DNA from: Flavobacteriaceae bacterium
Lineage (GTDB): Bacteria > Bacteroidota > Bacteroidia > Flavobacteriales > Flavobacteriaceae
Assembly (NCBI GenBank): GCA_027082925.1
Contig: JALWTD010000017.1
Span: 386,246-436,324 of the forward strand
Direction of reading: 5' to 3'
DNA length: 50,079 bases
Below are positions 16,462-25,363 of the stretch, in pieces (position 1 is the first letter of the stretch; every line of letters begins with the position of its first letter). The notes below the pieces were generated by a model. It made no database searches and was not told where the DNA came from. It worked only from the letters and a program-made list of their open reading frames with translations. The position numbers were made by a program, and so were the translations under genes.

Positions 16462-17532
16462 TTAATATCTATAAACTATTGCATTTATATTCATTCCTGC
16501 ACCAACTGATGCTAGGATAATAACATCTCCCTTATTAATTTCTTGGTTTTCTATTTCACCTTTTTTAATCAAGTCAAATAGTGTGGGCACAGTAGCAACA
16601 GAGCTATTCCCTAATTTATGAATACTCATAGGCATTACTCCTTCGGGCATCGGGGTTTTATTTAATCTGTAAAACCTTTTTATAATGGCCTCATCCATTT
16701 TTTCATTAGCTTGATGGATTAGCACTTTTTTGACATCTGAAATATTGAGTCCGCTTTTCTCTAAGGCTTTTTTCATAGCCTGAGGTACATTATTAAGTGC
16801 GTATTCATATATTTTTCTTCCGTACATTTTTATGTAGCGCACATTTGGATCTTCTGTTTTATCAAATGAGTTTCCAAAAAATAAATAGAAGCATTCATCT
16901 ACCGTATCTGTCTGTGCTGCATGGCTTAAAATTCCGTTTGGTTTCACATCCTCTACAGCTTCAACAACACAAGCTCCAGCTCCATCTGAATAAATCATAG
17001 AATCTCTATCGTGTGCATCTAATACCCTTGATAAGGTTTCGGTTCCAATTACCAAGCATTTTTTGGCAATACCTGATTTTATAAAGGATTCTGCTTGTAT
17101 AACTCCTTGAATCCAACCAGGACATCCAAAAAGAATATCGTACGCAACACAACTTGGATTTTTTATTCCCAGTTTATGTTTAACTCTTGATGCCAAGCTA
17201 GGAAGTATATCACTTTGAATGGCTGCATTTTTAACATCACCAAAATTATGAGCTAAAATAATATAGTCTAATTCTTCTTTATTAATTCCGGCATCTTCTA
17301 TTGCTTTTTGAGCTGCGAAAAAACCTAAATCTGAAGAATTTAAATCGTTTGTAGCATAACGTCTTTCTTCAATTCCTGTAATGGCTTTGAATTTTTCAAT
17401 TACAACTTCGTTTTCATATCCAAAAGGAGTGCCATCTTCATTTAAAAATTCATGATTTAGAAAATCTGAATTTTTTTTAACTAGTGTTGGAATGTAACTT
17501 CCTGTTCCTGTAATTACCGCATTTAGTACCAT
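16462..17532 (-). CDS. 3-oxoacyl-ACP synthase III family protein
   Basis: 356 residues, slightly longer than typical FabH. The thiolase fold triad is complete: Cys137 in LFGCPGW, His273 in LIHQAN and Asn309 in KLGNSS, with the C-terminal glycine loop ASVGAGMN. It condenses an acyl-CoA or acyl-ACP with malonyl-ACP. The insert around residues 20-60 and the overall sequence are of the FabH-like subgroup common in Bacteroidota, so the housekeeping FabH may be a different gene. Last gene of the minus-strand porU operon, 21 bases after the truncated hemoglobin. Confidence 0.88.
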   Translation of the reverse strand: MVLNAVITGTGSYIPTLVKKNSDFLNHEFLNEDGTPFGYENEVVIEKFKAITGIEERRYATNDLNSSDLGFFAAQKAIEDAGINKEELDYIILAHNFGDVKNAAIQSDILPSLASRVKHKLGIKNPSCVAYDILFGCPGWIQGVIQAESFIKSGIAKKCLVIGTETLSRVLDAHDRDSMIYSDGAGACVVEAVEDVKPNGILSHAAQTDTVDECFYLFFGNSFDKTEDPNVRYIKMYGRKIYEYALNNVPQAMKKALEKSGLNISDVKKVLIHQANEKMDEAIIKRFYRLNKTPMPEGVMPMSIHKLGNSSVATVPTLFDLIKKGEIENQEINKGDVIILASVGAGMNINAIVYRY

Positions 17533-17553
17533 GGTAGTCGTTTGAAAAATATA

Positions 17554-17937
17554 TTATCTGTTATTTAATTCTGAAATTTTAATTTGCATAACCGTAGCTA
17601 TTGATAAAGCTCTTGATTTTGCTGTATGTGCCACTTCGCCTTTAAAAAGCTCATCAACTGAAGCATTAAAATGCGAAAGCCACTTTTGAAAGTGGTTTTT
17701 ACTAAAAGGATGTTGTTTTTGTAACTGCAAATGTGGTTTCATTGCATTTTTTTGATATGCTCCGGAATAAAATAAAATGTTATCCCAAAAATCAACCAAA
17801 GTTTGAAGGTGTTCTTCCAATAAGTTTTTATCTAAAAATGCTGTAAAAAAATGTTTCATCTCTTCGTCACTCATTAATTTGACATAAAACTTTTTCATAA
17901 GCACGTAAATATCCTGTCTGTTTTCTATATCTTTCAT
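17554..17937 (-). CDS. Group III truncated hemoglobin
   Basis: 127 residues from the ATG at 17937, which leaves four bases after cdd; an in-frame ATG at 17961 would overlap cdd by 20 bases. The 2/2 globin pattern of group III is seen: YVLMKKFYVKLMSDEEM, LVDFWDNILFYSGAY with the aromatic/Trp positions, and the proximal-histidine region QKQHPFSKNHFQKWLSHF. Such small hemoglobins bind oxygen or nitric oxide; the role in Bacteroidota is not well established. Cytoplasmic. It lies in the cdd-porV-porU operon with no evident functional link. Confidence 0.87.
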   Translation of the reverse strand: MKDIENRQDIYVLMKKFYVKLMSDEEMKHFFTAFLDKNLLEEHLQTLVDFWDNILFYSGAYQKNAMKPHLQLQKQHPFSKNHFQKWLSHFNASVDELFKGEVAHTAKSRALSIATVMQIKISELNNR

Positions 17938-17941
17938 ATTG

Positions 17942-18424
17942 CTATAAAAAAGACTTATCAAACGCTAAAGGAAGTAAATCTAATACCGCATGTGTATTAA
18001 TTACCTTTCCGGTTTCTCCCATAAAATACACTTCTATTTTATCTTTTTGTTTAATCTCATATTCTGACAAAGCTTGCCTACAAGCTCCACAAGGAGCAAC
18101 AGGTTCTTTTACAATATGAGATGCTGCACTTGCTGAGATAGCCAATGCAATTACCTTATTGTTTGGATACTCGGAAGAAGCCTTCCAAATAGCCACCCGC
18201 TCTGCACACATTCCTGATGGATATGCTGCATTTTCTTGGTTATTTCCGGTAATTACTTTAGCATTGTCTAAAAGCAAAGCAGCACCTACTCTAAATTTAG
18301 AATAAGGTGCGTAAGCTTTTTCTTTAGCTGCAATAGCTTTTTCCATTAAACTCTGAATTTGATTTGGCAAATCTTCAAACGATTCGTAAACCGAAATTTG
18401 AGTTTTTATTTCTAGTTTTTTCAT
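17942..18424 (-). CDS. cdd: Cytidine deaminase
   Basis: 160 residues. It deaminates cytidine and deoxycytidine to uridine in pyrimidine salvage. The zinc site is complete: Cys73-Ala-Glu75 (catalytic Glu) and Pro-Cys112-Gly-Ala-Cys115, with the substrate-binding NNQENAAYP. It is 12 bases downstream of porV, a neighbour relation often seen in Bacteroidota. Cytoplasmic. Confidence 0.95.
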   Translation of the reverse strand: MKKLEIKTQISVYESFEDLPNQIQSLMEKAIAAKEKAYAPYSKFRVGAALLLDNAKVITGNNQENAAYPSGMCAERVAIWKASSEYPNNKVIALAISASAASHIVKEPVAPCGACRQALSEYEIKQKDKIEVYFMGETGKVINTHAVLDLLPLAFDKSFL

Positions 18425-18436
18425 TAGAAATGGTTG

Positions 18437-19579
18437 TTAATAAACTTCAAAAAGTTCTCCAAAATCAAATGATAGTGAAAAACGAAGTGTATTTTCTAAA
18501 GGATTATTTATATCCGATGCGTTAAATAAATAAGAGATATCTAATCGTGTACTTTTAAATTTAAATCCTGATCCTATTGTAAAATATTTTCGAGCTCCTT
18601 TTAAATCACTTTCATTAAAATAACCTGCTCTTAATGCAAATGAGTTATCGTACATGTACTCTGCTCCTAACGCCCAAGTAAACTCTTTTAGTTCTTCACT
18701 AAAACCTCCCGGTGCATCTCCAAAAGATTTAAATATTCCGCTAAAAAAACTTACATCCTCTTGTACATATGGAGGATTTCCATCATTATTTACAGAAACA
18801 CTTGGAGTTGGAACTAACAATTTGTTAAACTCTAAATTTACACTTACTTTATTGTAATTATCTAAAATAAAGTCAAAACCTCCTCCTATTTTTAAGTTGG
18901 TTGGAATGTAATTATCTTGTCCATCATCTGAGTACGATACTTTTGGACCTATGTTAGAGATATTAAAACCTCCTCTCCAAATTCCATTAAAATTTCCGTA
19001 GTTATTCTCATCTGACTGAAAATACCCTGAAATATCAACAGCAAAAGTGTTTACCGGATTAATTGTAGTATTTGTTGATTTAATTCCTAAATCTGAGCGT
19101 ATATAACGCAACGTAACTCCCATTGCGTAACTTTCACTTAGTTTTATAGAGTACGAACCATCTACTGAGAATTCGTTTAATTTTTCGGTTCCTTGCGGTG
19201 CTCCATTGATATCTGTTAAGTCTATTTGACCAAGGTTAAAATATTTTAAACTTGCGGCCCATGCACTTCGTTCATCAATTCTATTTGCAAAAGAGAATCC
19301 TCCCAAAAACACATCGTCTGTCAATTCTCTCAACCAAGGAGTATATGTGATACCAAAGGTAAACTGAGTTGGCATAAAGGCAAATTTTGAAGCATTCCAG
19401 TGTTGAGAGTTGGCATCTGGAGCTGTGGCTACACCAATATCTCCCATACCTCCTGCTCTCGCGTCAGGTGCAATTAATAAAAAAGGGGCTGCTGTTGTAA
19501 TTGTATTTGGTTCTTGCTGAGCTTTGGCTTTTGTATGCATTAACAAAACCATTAGGGCTAATAAAATTATTTTTTTCAT
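18437..19579 (-). CDS. porV: Type IX secretion outer membrane protein PorV
   Basis: 380 residues with a signal peptide ending AKAQ. It is a FadL-like 14-strand barrel that works as the shuttle and attachment partner of PorU: PorV brings T9SS cargo to the PorU sortase. The family start PFLLIAPDARAGGMGDIGVATAPDANSQHWN is recognisable (quoted in parts: DARAGGMGDIGVAT, SQHWNASKFA), as is the end SFDFGELF with a C-terminal aromatic residue near. It follows porU by 39 bases. Confidence 0.93.
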   Translation of the reverse strand: MKKIILLALMVLLMHTKAKAQQEPNTITTAAPFLLIAPDARAGGMGDIGVATAPDANSQHWNASKFAFMPTQFTFGITYTPWLRELTDDVFLGGFSFANRIDERSAWAASLKYFNLGQIDLTDINGAPQGTEKLNEFSVDGSYSIKLSESYAMGVTLRYIRSDLGIKSTNTTINPVNTFAVDISGYFQSDENNYGNFNGIWRGGFNISNIGPKVSYSDDGQDNYIPTNLKIGGGFDFILDNYNKVSVNLEFNKLLVPTPSVSVNNDGNPPYVQEDVSFFSGIFKSFGDAPGGFSEELKEFTWALGAEYMYDNSFALRAGYFNESDLKGARKYFTIGSGFKFKSTRLDISYLFNASDINNPLENTLRFSLSFDFGELFEVY

Positions 19580-19618
19580 TTAATTATATAAATTTAACTT
19601 AACAAATATCTAAAATTA

Positions 19619-22600
19619 TTATTGAAGTATTACTAATTTTTCTATTTTTTCTGCTGATGTATTTGAAATTAATGACTTTACTTTTAGTTTATATATATAA
19701 ACTCCCTTCCCTATTTTAGACCCAAAATCATCTAAACCATTCCAAACTATTGTTCTTGACAAATTTCCTTCAGATTGTACCGTTTCGTTTATGGTTTTTA
19801 CCAATTTTCCTGAAATGGTAAAAATTTGAATTTGCACGTTTAATAATTCATTAGGCTTATTGTGGTTAAACCAAAACTCTGTGTAATTAATAAAAGGATT
19901 GGGATAATTTAATACATTACTCAAAACTAAGTCACTATCACTAACTACAATGAATGTTAACGTTGCTTCTGACATATTATTGTAAGTATCCCAAACTTTT
20001 AACGTAATTGTATGTAATCCGGGAGATAAACCTCTAAAAGGATATCTTACATTTCCTTTCTTATAATTATTTAATTCTGTCTGATAATAATCGTTTAAAA
20101 TGATTGGATTTGTTTGGTCTCCATCTAAAATGGCAACAATATCGTGATCTACAGCTGTAATAGAGGTGTTTATCCCATTTTCATCTTCTAACACTGCTAA
20201 AAACAATGGTGATTCATTTGTATTTCCTCCATCTACAAAATTTAAATCGTTCATATACAGTTTTATAAGCGGACCTGTATTGTCTTCCGGAGCATTGGTA
20301 TTTATACCTCCTACGACAACATCAAAATTAAATCCAGCTCTATCATCAACTCCATTTTCTGCATACAAACTCAATTTTCCTTGCCCATACGCAATTTTTA
20401 AATCTCTTGGTGCTACAAAATCAAAATTAAATATTCCGTTTTCTACTTTGGATCTTCCTTTAAAAATAACACTTTCAATAGCATCAAAATCCATTGTAAT
20501 ATTAAAATTATCGTTGTCTAATGTAGTTTTATGAATTGCTTTGTCAAAAACCGTTACATCTAACTCTCCGTTAAAGTTATTTATAATTGTGCCACTTAAG
20601 TCGGTTACTTCTCCTTCAAACTTAACATAGGATAATGCTTTAATAGTGTCTAATGACTGTGTTACGGCAACATCATTCATTTTGGTAAGCTTAACATTTG
20701 GTTTAGGCACATTTAAATGCATTGCCGGATCTCCTAGGTAATAGATAAAATAACGTTGTGTTGTTGAGAACTGATTTTTAATCTGTATCAGAGATTCTGC
20801 TATGGAATAATTTTCATTATTAAATTCTAAAAGCAGTTTTATAAGTCGCTCATTAATTGCTTCGCCTACACTAATAAAAATTTCTCTAGTAGTAGAAACT
20901 AGAGAAGCTGCTCCTCCATTTTCATTCCAAATAACAAATTCTCCGGCCGTTTTTCGAAGCGGGTTGTCAAATCTGGAAAACTCACAGGTAACAGTTATAA
21001 ACAATGGTAATTTTTCTTTATTCTTATAATTTTGTATTTCGGGGACTTCCAAAATACGTTCTCCAGCCCATCCATCTTCTCCTCCGTGTCCAAAATAATC
21101 TACCAACAACGTTCCTTTTTCTATTTGATTTGTTAAATCTATATTAACAGTTGGATATCTGGTTCCTCCTGAAGATATTTCTTGAATGTAAGCATCTATG
21201 TAAATTTTCTTCAAATTAAACAACGGTTTATTTGCTTCTATATCAACCGCTATTTGTTCCATATTTATTTGTAGCGTTTCTTCTCCTGCGGCATCAATAT
21301 CGTCGGCAACCAGTGTGAGATTTGTTCTCCAACTTCCTAGTGATTGAGAACTGTAATAACTCAATATTTTATCGACTACTTGCTCGGCTTGAACCGGGTC
21401 GGAAACAGGAATTCTTCCGGTTATAACGTCTTGTTTTTCGTAGTAATTCATTTCGCCTTCATTATCATCCATCATTCCATAAAAGTCATCTGTAACAAAT
21501 GATGTGGCTAAATTTAAACTGTTATAGGCTTCAAAAACAGGTACAATGTTGTTATTTCCTCCTATTCTATCTTTATAATCATAAGAAGCATCACCAAACA
21601 AGCACACGTATTTTACCTGATTGGTGGTTGCATTGTCGTACAAATGTTTTACAAAATCTCTAATTGCCGTAATATCCGGAGCTCCAGATGAAAACTCGTT
21701 ATATATTTGATGTAATGGTATAACCGCTGTTTTTAAATTTGAGTTTTGAGAATGATAATCTGCCAATCGTTGTGCTTGATTAAGTAAAAAATCTTGGGTA
21801 ATAATAACGTAATCTATATCTTTTAAACTATGTAAGTTCTGATTTCCAACAACGCTATTGGCAATTATTTGTGGAGTATAATAGTCTTCATCGCTTAAAA
21901 CAACATACTCTTGGTACACTCCACCATTTACTTTAAAATTAAAGCTGGAAGTTGTAGATTCATTTTGTACATCTAGCGGAGTTATTGGGTCTGTGACATT
22001 CCACACTCTACTAATATTTACGGCATTTTCAATAACATATTCAAAAACACCCTGCGTATTTCCAACATCATAATTTCGAAAAGAGAATTGTTTTCCTCCG
22101 GCAGTTAGTTTTTTAGTTCCTAAAACCTCAATATAATCTAAATAAGCTTTTGCTGATGGATTTCCATTGTTGTTAAATGTAATACTTATGTTTACAGGGC
22201 TTCCTGATAATTGAACGGTAGCTCTATTTTCACTGGCAACAGCTTTTGTAAGGCCCGAAGCTGCCGAAAAATCAATATTAAAAAGGTGCTGATTATTAAC
22301 ACTCACTTCCATTTGAGAGGTTAGCGATGATTCTGCTACAGCTCTTACCTTTATTATCACATCGTTAGAGGTCACTAAATTGTTAAAAGGGATTGAAAAC
22401 GTTTGAACATTTTCTATGTTAAAACTTTCACCAAACCATTGTTGCCCAACAGCAAAAAGGTTTACTTCATCCTTTTCGTAAAAAATATGGTCTTGGAAGG
22501 TAGTTACCTGTAAATCATACGGAGCTGTAACCTGTGGTTGACTGGAAATTCTTTTACCTGCCGTGTTTCCAATAGTTATAAAGTAATATCCGGCTTCTGA

Positions 22601-23431
22601 AAAAATATTGTATTGATGAGAAAGTTGATTTAAGGTTGGAGAGCTGCTATTGCTAACCCACTGATGTGGACCTTTTGCATAAAACAAAATATAATCTCCA
22701 TTATCAAAGCTATTATCGTTTTCTCCTGCTACATAAATTGCATTTTCTTGCAATCCATCGTACCTAAAACTACTATTTTTAAAAGGTAGCATTTGACCTC
22801 CATTACCAAATATTTGGATATTTTTAGGATTAATCCTAGAAACATCTATTCCCAAACTTTGCAAAAAACTCTTATCAATTTTATAAACACCTGTAGTATC
22901 TACACTAAATTTGTACCATTTTCCGGTAGCCAATACCGAATTTTTAACAGTTGAGTGCCTACTCGAAAAATTATTTGTTTTTTGGGAAACGTATTCTAAC
23001 TCAAACGATATTACTTTTTTTATAGAATTACCTTCTTTTACAAAAGGAATCAAACTAAAAACAGCTTGTGCTGAAGTTTTAGAACGCACAATATTAAATT
23101 CGGAAGAAATTTGAGTGGGAATTTTGGCGATATTTAAATCCTTTAAACTCTTTTTTGGCAATGTTTCAAAAACGATATTTTTTAAAGAATAATTAGCAAC
23201 TCTAACAAACAAATTAACATTCCAACTACTTGAATACAAAGGAATTAAATCACTATTAAGAAAGCTATTTTTGGGTGCAGGTACCTGTATCTTTTTACTT
23301 GAGTTTATTGAAAAAACTGTAGGACTATTCCAATCTAACACCATTTGTTTAGACTGCGTATCTTGTCCTAATATTACATTACTAAGCACTAAGAAAACAA
23401 AAAATATTCTTATTTTTAAACGCTCACTCAA
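19619..23431 (-). CDS. porU: Type IX secretion system sortase PorU
   Basis: 1270 residues. PorU removes the C-terminal signal of T9SS cargo and attaches cargo to surface lipid. It belongs to the gingipain (C25) fold; the catalytic pair is seen at His782 (YFGHGGEDGW) and Cys816 (TVTCEFSRFD). The C-terminus carries its own type A T9SS domain (NYPNPF, GKLVKTI, WNGLDDFG, KGVYIYKL). A signal peptide ends ILGQ. The reading frame has no ATG: a TGA lies upstream in frame, so the only usable start is TTG at 23431 (see findings). First gene of the minus-strand operon porU-porV-cdd-trHb-KAS III, divergent from gldJ. Confidence 0.92.
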   Translation of the reverse strand: MSERLKIRIFFVFLVLSNVILGQDTQSKQMVLDWNSPTVFSINSSKKIQVPAPKNSFLNSDLIPLYSSSWNVNLFVRVANYSLKNIVFETLPKKSLKDLNIAKIPTQISSEFNIVRSKTSAQAVFSLIPFVKEGNSIKKVISFELEYVSQKTNNFSSRHSTVKNSVLATGKWYKFSVDTTGVYKIDKSFLQSLGIDVSRINPKNIQIFGNGGQMLPFKNSSFRYDGLQENAIYVAGENDNSFDNGDYILFYAKGPHQWVSNSSSPTLNQLSHQYNIFSEAGYYFITIGNTAGKRISSQPQVTAPYDLQVTTFQDHIFYEKDEVNLFAVGQQWFGESFNIENVQTFSIPFNNLVTSNDVIIKVRAVAESSLTSQMEVSVNNQHLFNIDFSAASGLTKAVASENRATVQLSGSPVNISITFNNNGNPSAKAYLDYIEVLGTKKLTAGGKQFSFRNYDVGNTQGVFEYVIENAVNISRVWNVTDPITPLDVQNESTTSSFNFKVNGGVYQEYVVLSDEDYYTPQIIANSVVGNQNLHSLKDIDYVIITQDFLLNQAQRLADYHSQNSNLKTAVIPLHQIYNEFSSGAPDITAIRDFVKHLYDNATTNQVKYVCLFGDASYDYKDRIGGNNNIVPVFEAYNSLNLATSFVTDDFYGMMDDNEGEMNYYEKQDVITGRIPVSDPVQAEQVVDKILSYYSSQSLGSWRTNLTLVADDIDAAGEETLQINMEQIAVDIEANKPLFNLKKIYIDAYIQEISSGGTRYPTVNIDLTNQIEKGTLLVDYFGHGGEDGWAGERILEVPEIQNYKNKEKLPLFITVTCEFSRFDNPLRKTAGEFVIWNENGGAASLVSTTREIFISVGEAINERLIKLLLEFNNENYSIAESLIQIKNQFSTTQRYFIYYLGDPAMHLNVPKPNVKLTKMNDVAVTQSLDTIKALSYVKFEGEVTDLSGTIINNFNGELDVTVFDKAIHKTTLDNDNFNITMDFDAIESVIFKGRSKVENGIFNFDFVAPRDLKIAYGQGKLSLYAENGVDDRAGFNFDVVVGGINTNAPEDNTGPLIKLYMNDLNFVDGGNTNESPLFLAVLEDENGINTSITAVDHDIVAILDGDQTNPIILNDYYQTELNNYKKGNVRYPFRGLSPGLHTITLKVWDTYNNMSEATLTFIVVSDSDLVLSNVLNYPNPFINYTEFWFNHNKPNELLNVQIQIFTISGKLVKTINETVQSEGNLSRTIVWNGLDDFGSKIGKGVYIYKLKVKSLISNTSAEKIEKLVILQ

Positions 23432-23593
23432 AATAAATACTCATAAATTTTAATTAATTACAACATTACATATAATAAAGAACAAAAACAATCGTTACAA
23501 GAAAACAAAATAATAATATTTAAAATTTTGTTGCAAAAAAATTTATTTAATGTAAATTGCGGAGCGTTTAAACCCTATATAATAAGTTTAATA

Positions 23594-25306
23594 ATGAATA
23601 TGAAAAAATTATTTAATGTTACTAGAATTTTGTTCATAGCAATTGTAACTGTATCTCTTGTTAGTTGTCATAATAGAAATCCTCGCGACAGTTCTTCTCT
23701 AACAGGATGGTCTTCAAAAGACAAAGCCGCTGGTGGTTTTTCAGCAAACTCAAGCTACAAAGGTCAAACAGCGCCTCCTGGAATGGTTTTAATCGAAGGA
23801 GGATCTTTTACAATGGGACATGTGCAAGATGATGTTATGTTTGATTGGAATACAACTCCTGTGAAACAGCAAGTCAGATCATTTTACATGGATGAAGCCG
23901 AAGTAACCAACTCTGAATATTTATTTTATCTAGAATGGATGGAAAAGGTATTTCCTCCAAACGATATTAATTATAAAGATATATACTTATCTGCTGTACC
24001 AGACACATTGGTATGGAGAGATGTTTTAGGATTCAATGAATTACTTACGGAAAACTATTTAAGACACCCTGCATATGCCGATTACCCTGTAGTTGGTGTT
24101 AGTTGGGTACAAGCTACACAGTATTGTAAGTGGAGAAGTGATCGTGTTAATGAAAAGTTATTAATGGAAAAAGGAATTTTAAATCCTTTGTTTGAAAATG
24201 ATTCTATTGCCGTTAAAGGTCAAAATCATTTTGATACTGATACTTATTTAACCAATCCTTACGCCCTTTTTAACGGCGATTCTACTATTTATAGAAAAGG
24301 ACTTCCTACAAAAGCTAAAAGAAAAAAAGGAGAATCAAGACCTGCTAAAGGATCTTTTTCTGGAAGACACGTAAAAGTATCTGATGGAATTTTAGCACCT
24401 AAATTTAGACTTCCTACAGAGGTTGAATGGGAATACGCTGCAAAAGCTGTTGTTGAAAACAGAGAGTACAATAACATAAGAGGTCGCAAAAAATACGCTT
24501 GGAACGGAAAATATACACGTAACAAAACAAAAAGATATAAAGGAGACCAACTTGCTAACTTTAAACAAGGTAAAGGTGATTACAGTGGTATTCCGGGGTG
24601 GAGCAACGATGGTGCAGATATTACTATCCAAGTTAAATCATACCCTCCAAATGCATTTGGATTATACGACATGTCTGGAAACGTAGCCGAATGGGTAGCC
24701 GATGTGTACAGACCAATTATAGATAATTATGCAAACGACTTTAATTATTTTAGAGGTAATATTTTTACTAAAAAAATGATTGATGCCGAAGGTAAGGTTG
24801 TAATTGTTGATGATTCTTCTGTAGAATATGACACACTTGATAACGGTAAAATAATTCCGAAGGCATTACCTGGAAGTGTTAAATACATTCCTATCTCTAA
24901 ACGGGATGCGTATATGAGAAACAATTATGAAAAAGCATATAACATTGATGTTCGTGATGGAGATTTAGCTTCTACAAAACTTTATAACAAAGATGAAGAA
25001 GAATTAGAAACAAAACCTAGAATGTACAACTCTCCGGTAAAACCAAAAGTAATTGGTGAAAGCGGTTTCTTTAAACAAGAATACGATAAAGATAAAAGAA
25101 CAACCCTTATTAGTAATAAAACCAGAGTTTATAAAGGTGGTTCTTGGAGAGATAGAGAATATTGGTTAGACCCAGCACAAAGAAGGTATTTACCTGAATA
25201 TATGGCAACTAACTATATTGGGTTTAGATGCGCAACAGATAGATTAGGTCCTATGACTTATAAACGTCGAAAACCTACAACTACAAAAATAAAATATAAG
25301 TATTAG
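23594..25306 (+). CDS. gldJ: Gliding motility/T9SS lipoprotein GldJ
   Basis: 570 residues from ATG 23594 (MNMKKLFN...); the ATG at 23600 is an equal alternative. The extension to 23528 starts at TTG and breaks the signal. Lipobox LVSC. The protein has the formylglycine-generating-enzyme-like fold: PPGMVLIEGGSFTMG, YPVVGVSWVQATQYCKWRS, FRLPTEVEWEYAAK, NAFGLYDMSGNVAEWV, GGSWRDREYW and GFRCATD. GldJ is required for gliding and for stability of GldK and T9SS function. It stands back to back with porU, as in F. johnsoniae, and ends at a terminator before murF. Confidence 0.94.
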   Translation: MNMKKLFNVTRILFIAIVTVSLVSCHNRNPRDSSSLTGWSSKDKAAGGFSANSSYKGQTAPPGMVLIEGGSFTMGHVQDDVMFDWNTTPVKQQVRSFYMDEAEVTNSEYLFYLEWMEKVFPPNDINYKDIYLSAVPDTLVWRDVLGFNELLTENYLRHPAYADYPVVGVSWVQATQYCKWRSDRVNEKLLMEKGILNPLFENDSIAVKGQNHFDTDTYLTNPYALFNGDSTIYRKGLPTKAKRKKGESRPAKGSFSGRHVKVSDGILAPKFRLPTEVEWEYAAKAVVENREYNNIRGRKKYAWNGKYTRNKTKRYKGDQLANFKQGKGDYSGIPGWSNDGADITIQVKSYPPNAFGLYDMSGNVAEWVADVYRPIIDNYANDFNYFRGNIFTKKMIDAEGKVVIVDDSSVEYDTLDNGKIIPKALPGSVKYIPISKRDAYMRNNYEKAYNIDVRDGDLASTKLYNKDEEELETKPRMYNSPVKPKVIGESGFFKQEYDKDKRTTLISNKTRVYKGGSWRDREYWLDPAQRRYLPEYMATNYIGFRCATDRLGPMTYKRRKPTTTKIKYKY

Positions 25307-25320
25307 AATAAAATATTTAA

Positions 25321-25352
25321 AAAAACCTCACTTATTATAGTGAGGTTTTTTT
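25321..25352 (+). terminator. Terminator of gldJ
   Basis: 12-bp stem AAAAACCTCACT / AGTGAGGTTTTT, loop TATTAT, T run; it ends 12 bases before the murF start. Confidence 0.85.
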
Positions 25353-25363
25353 ATATTTAGAGT

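Noticed and set aside
23531-23560. Promoter for gldJ (TTG, 19 bases, TAAATTGC)
   Set aside because: Two mismatches in the -7 box; not better than chance in this AT-rich sequence.
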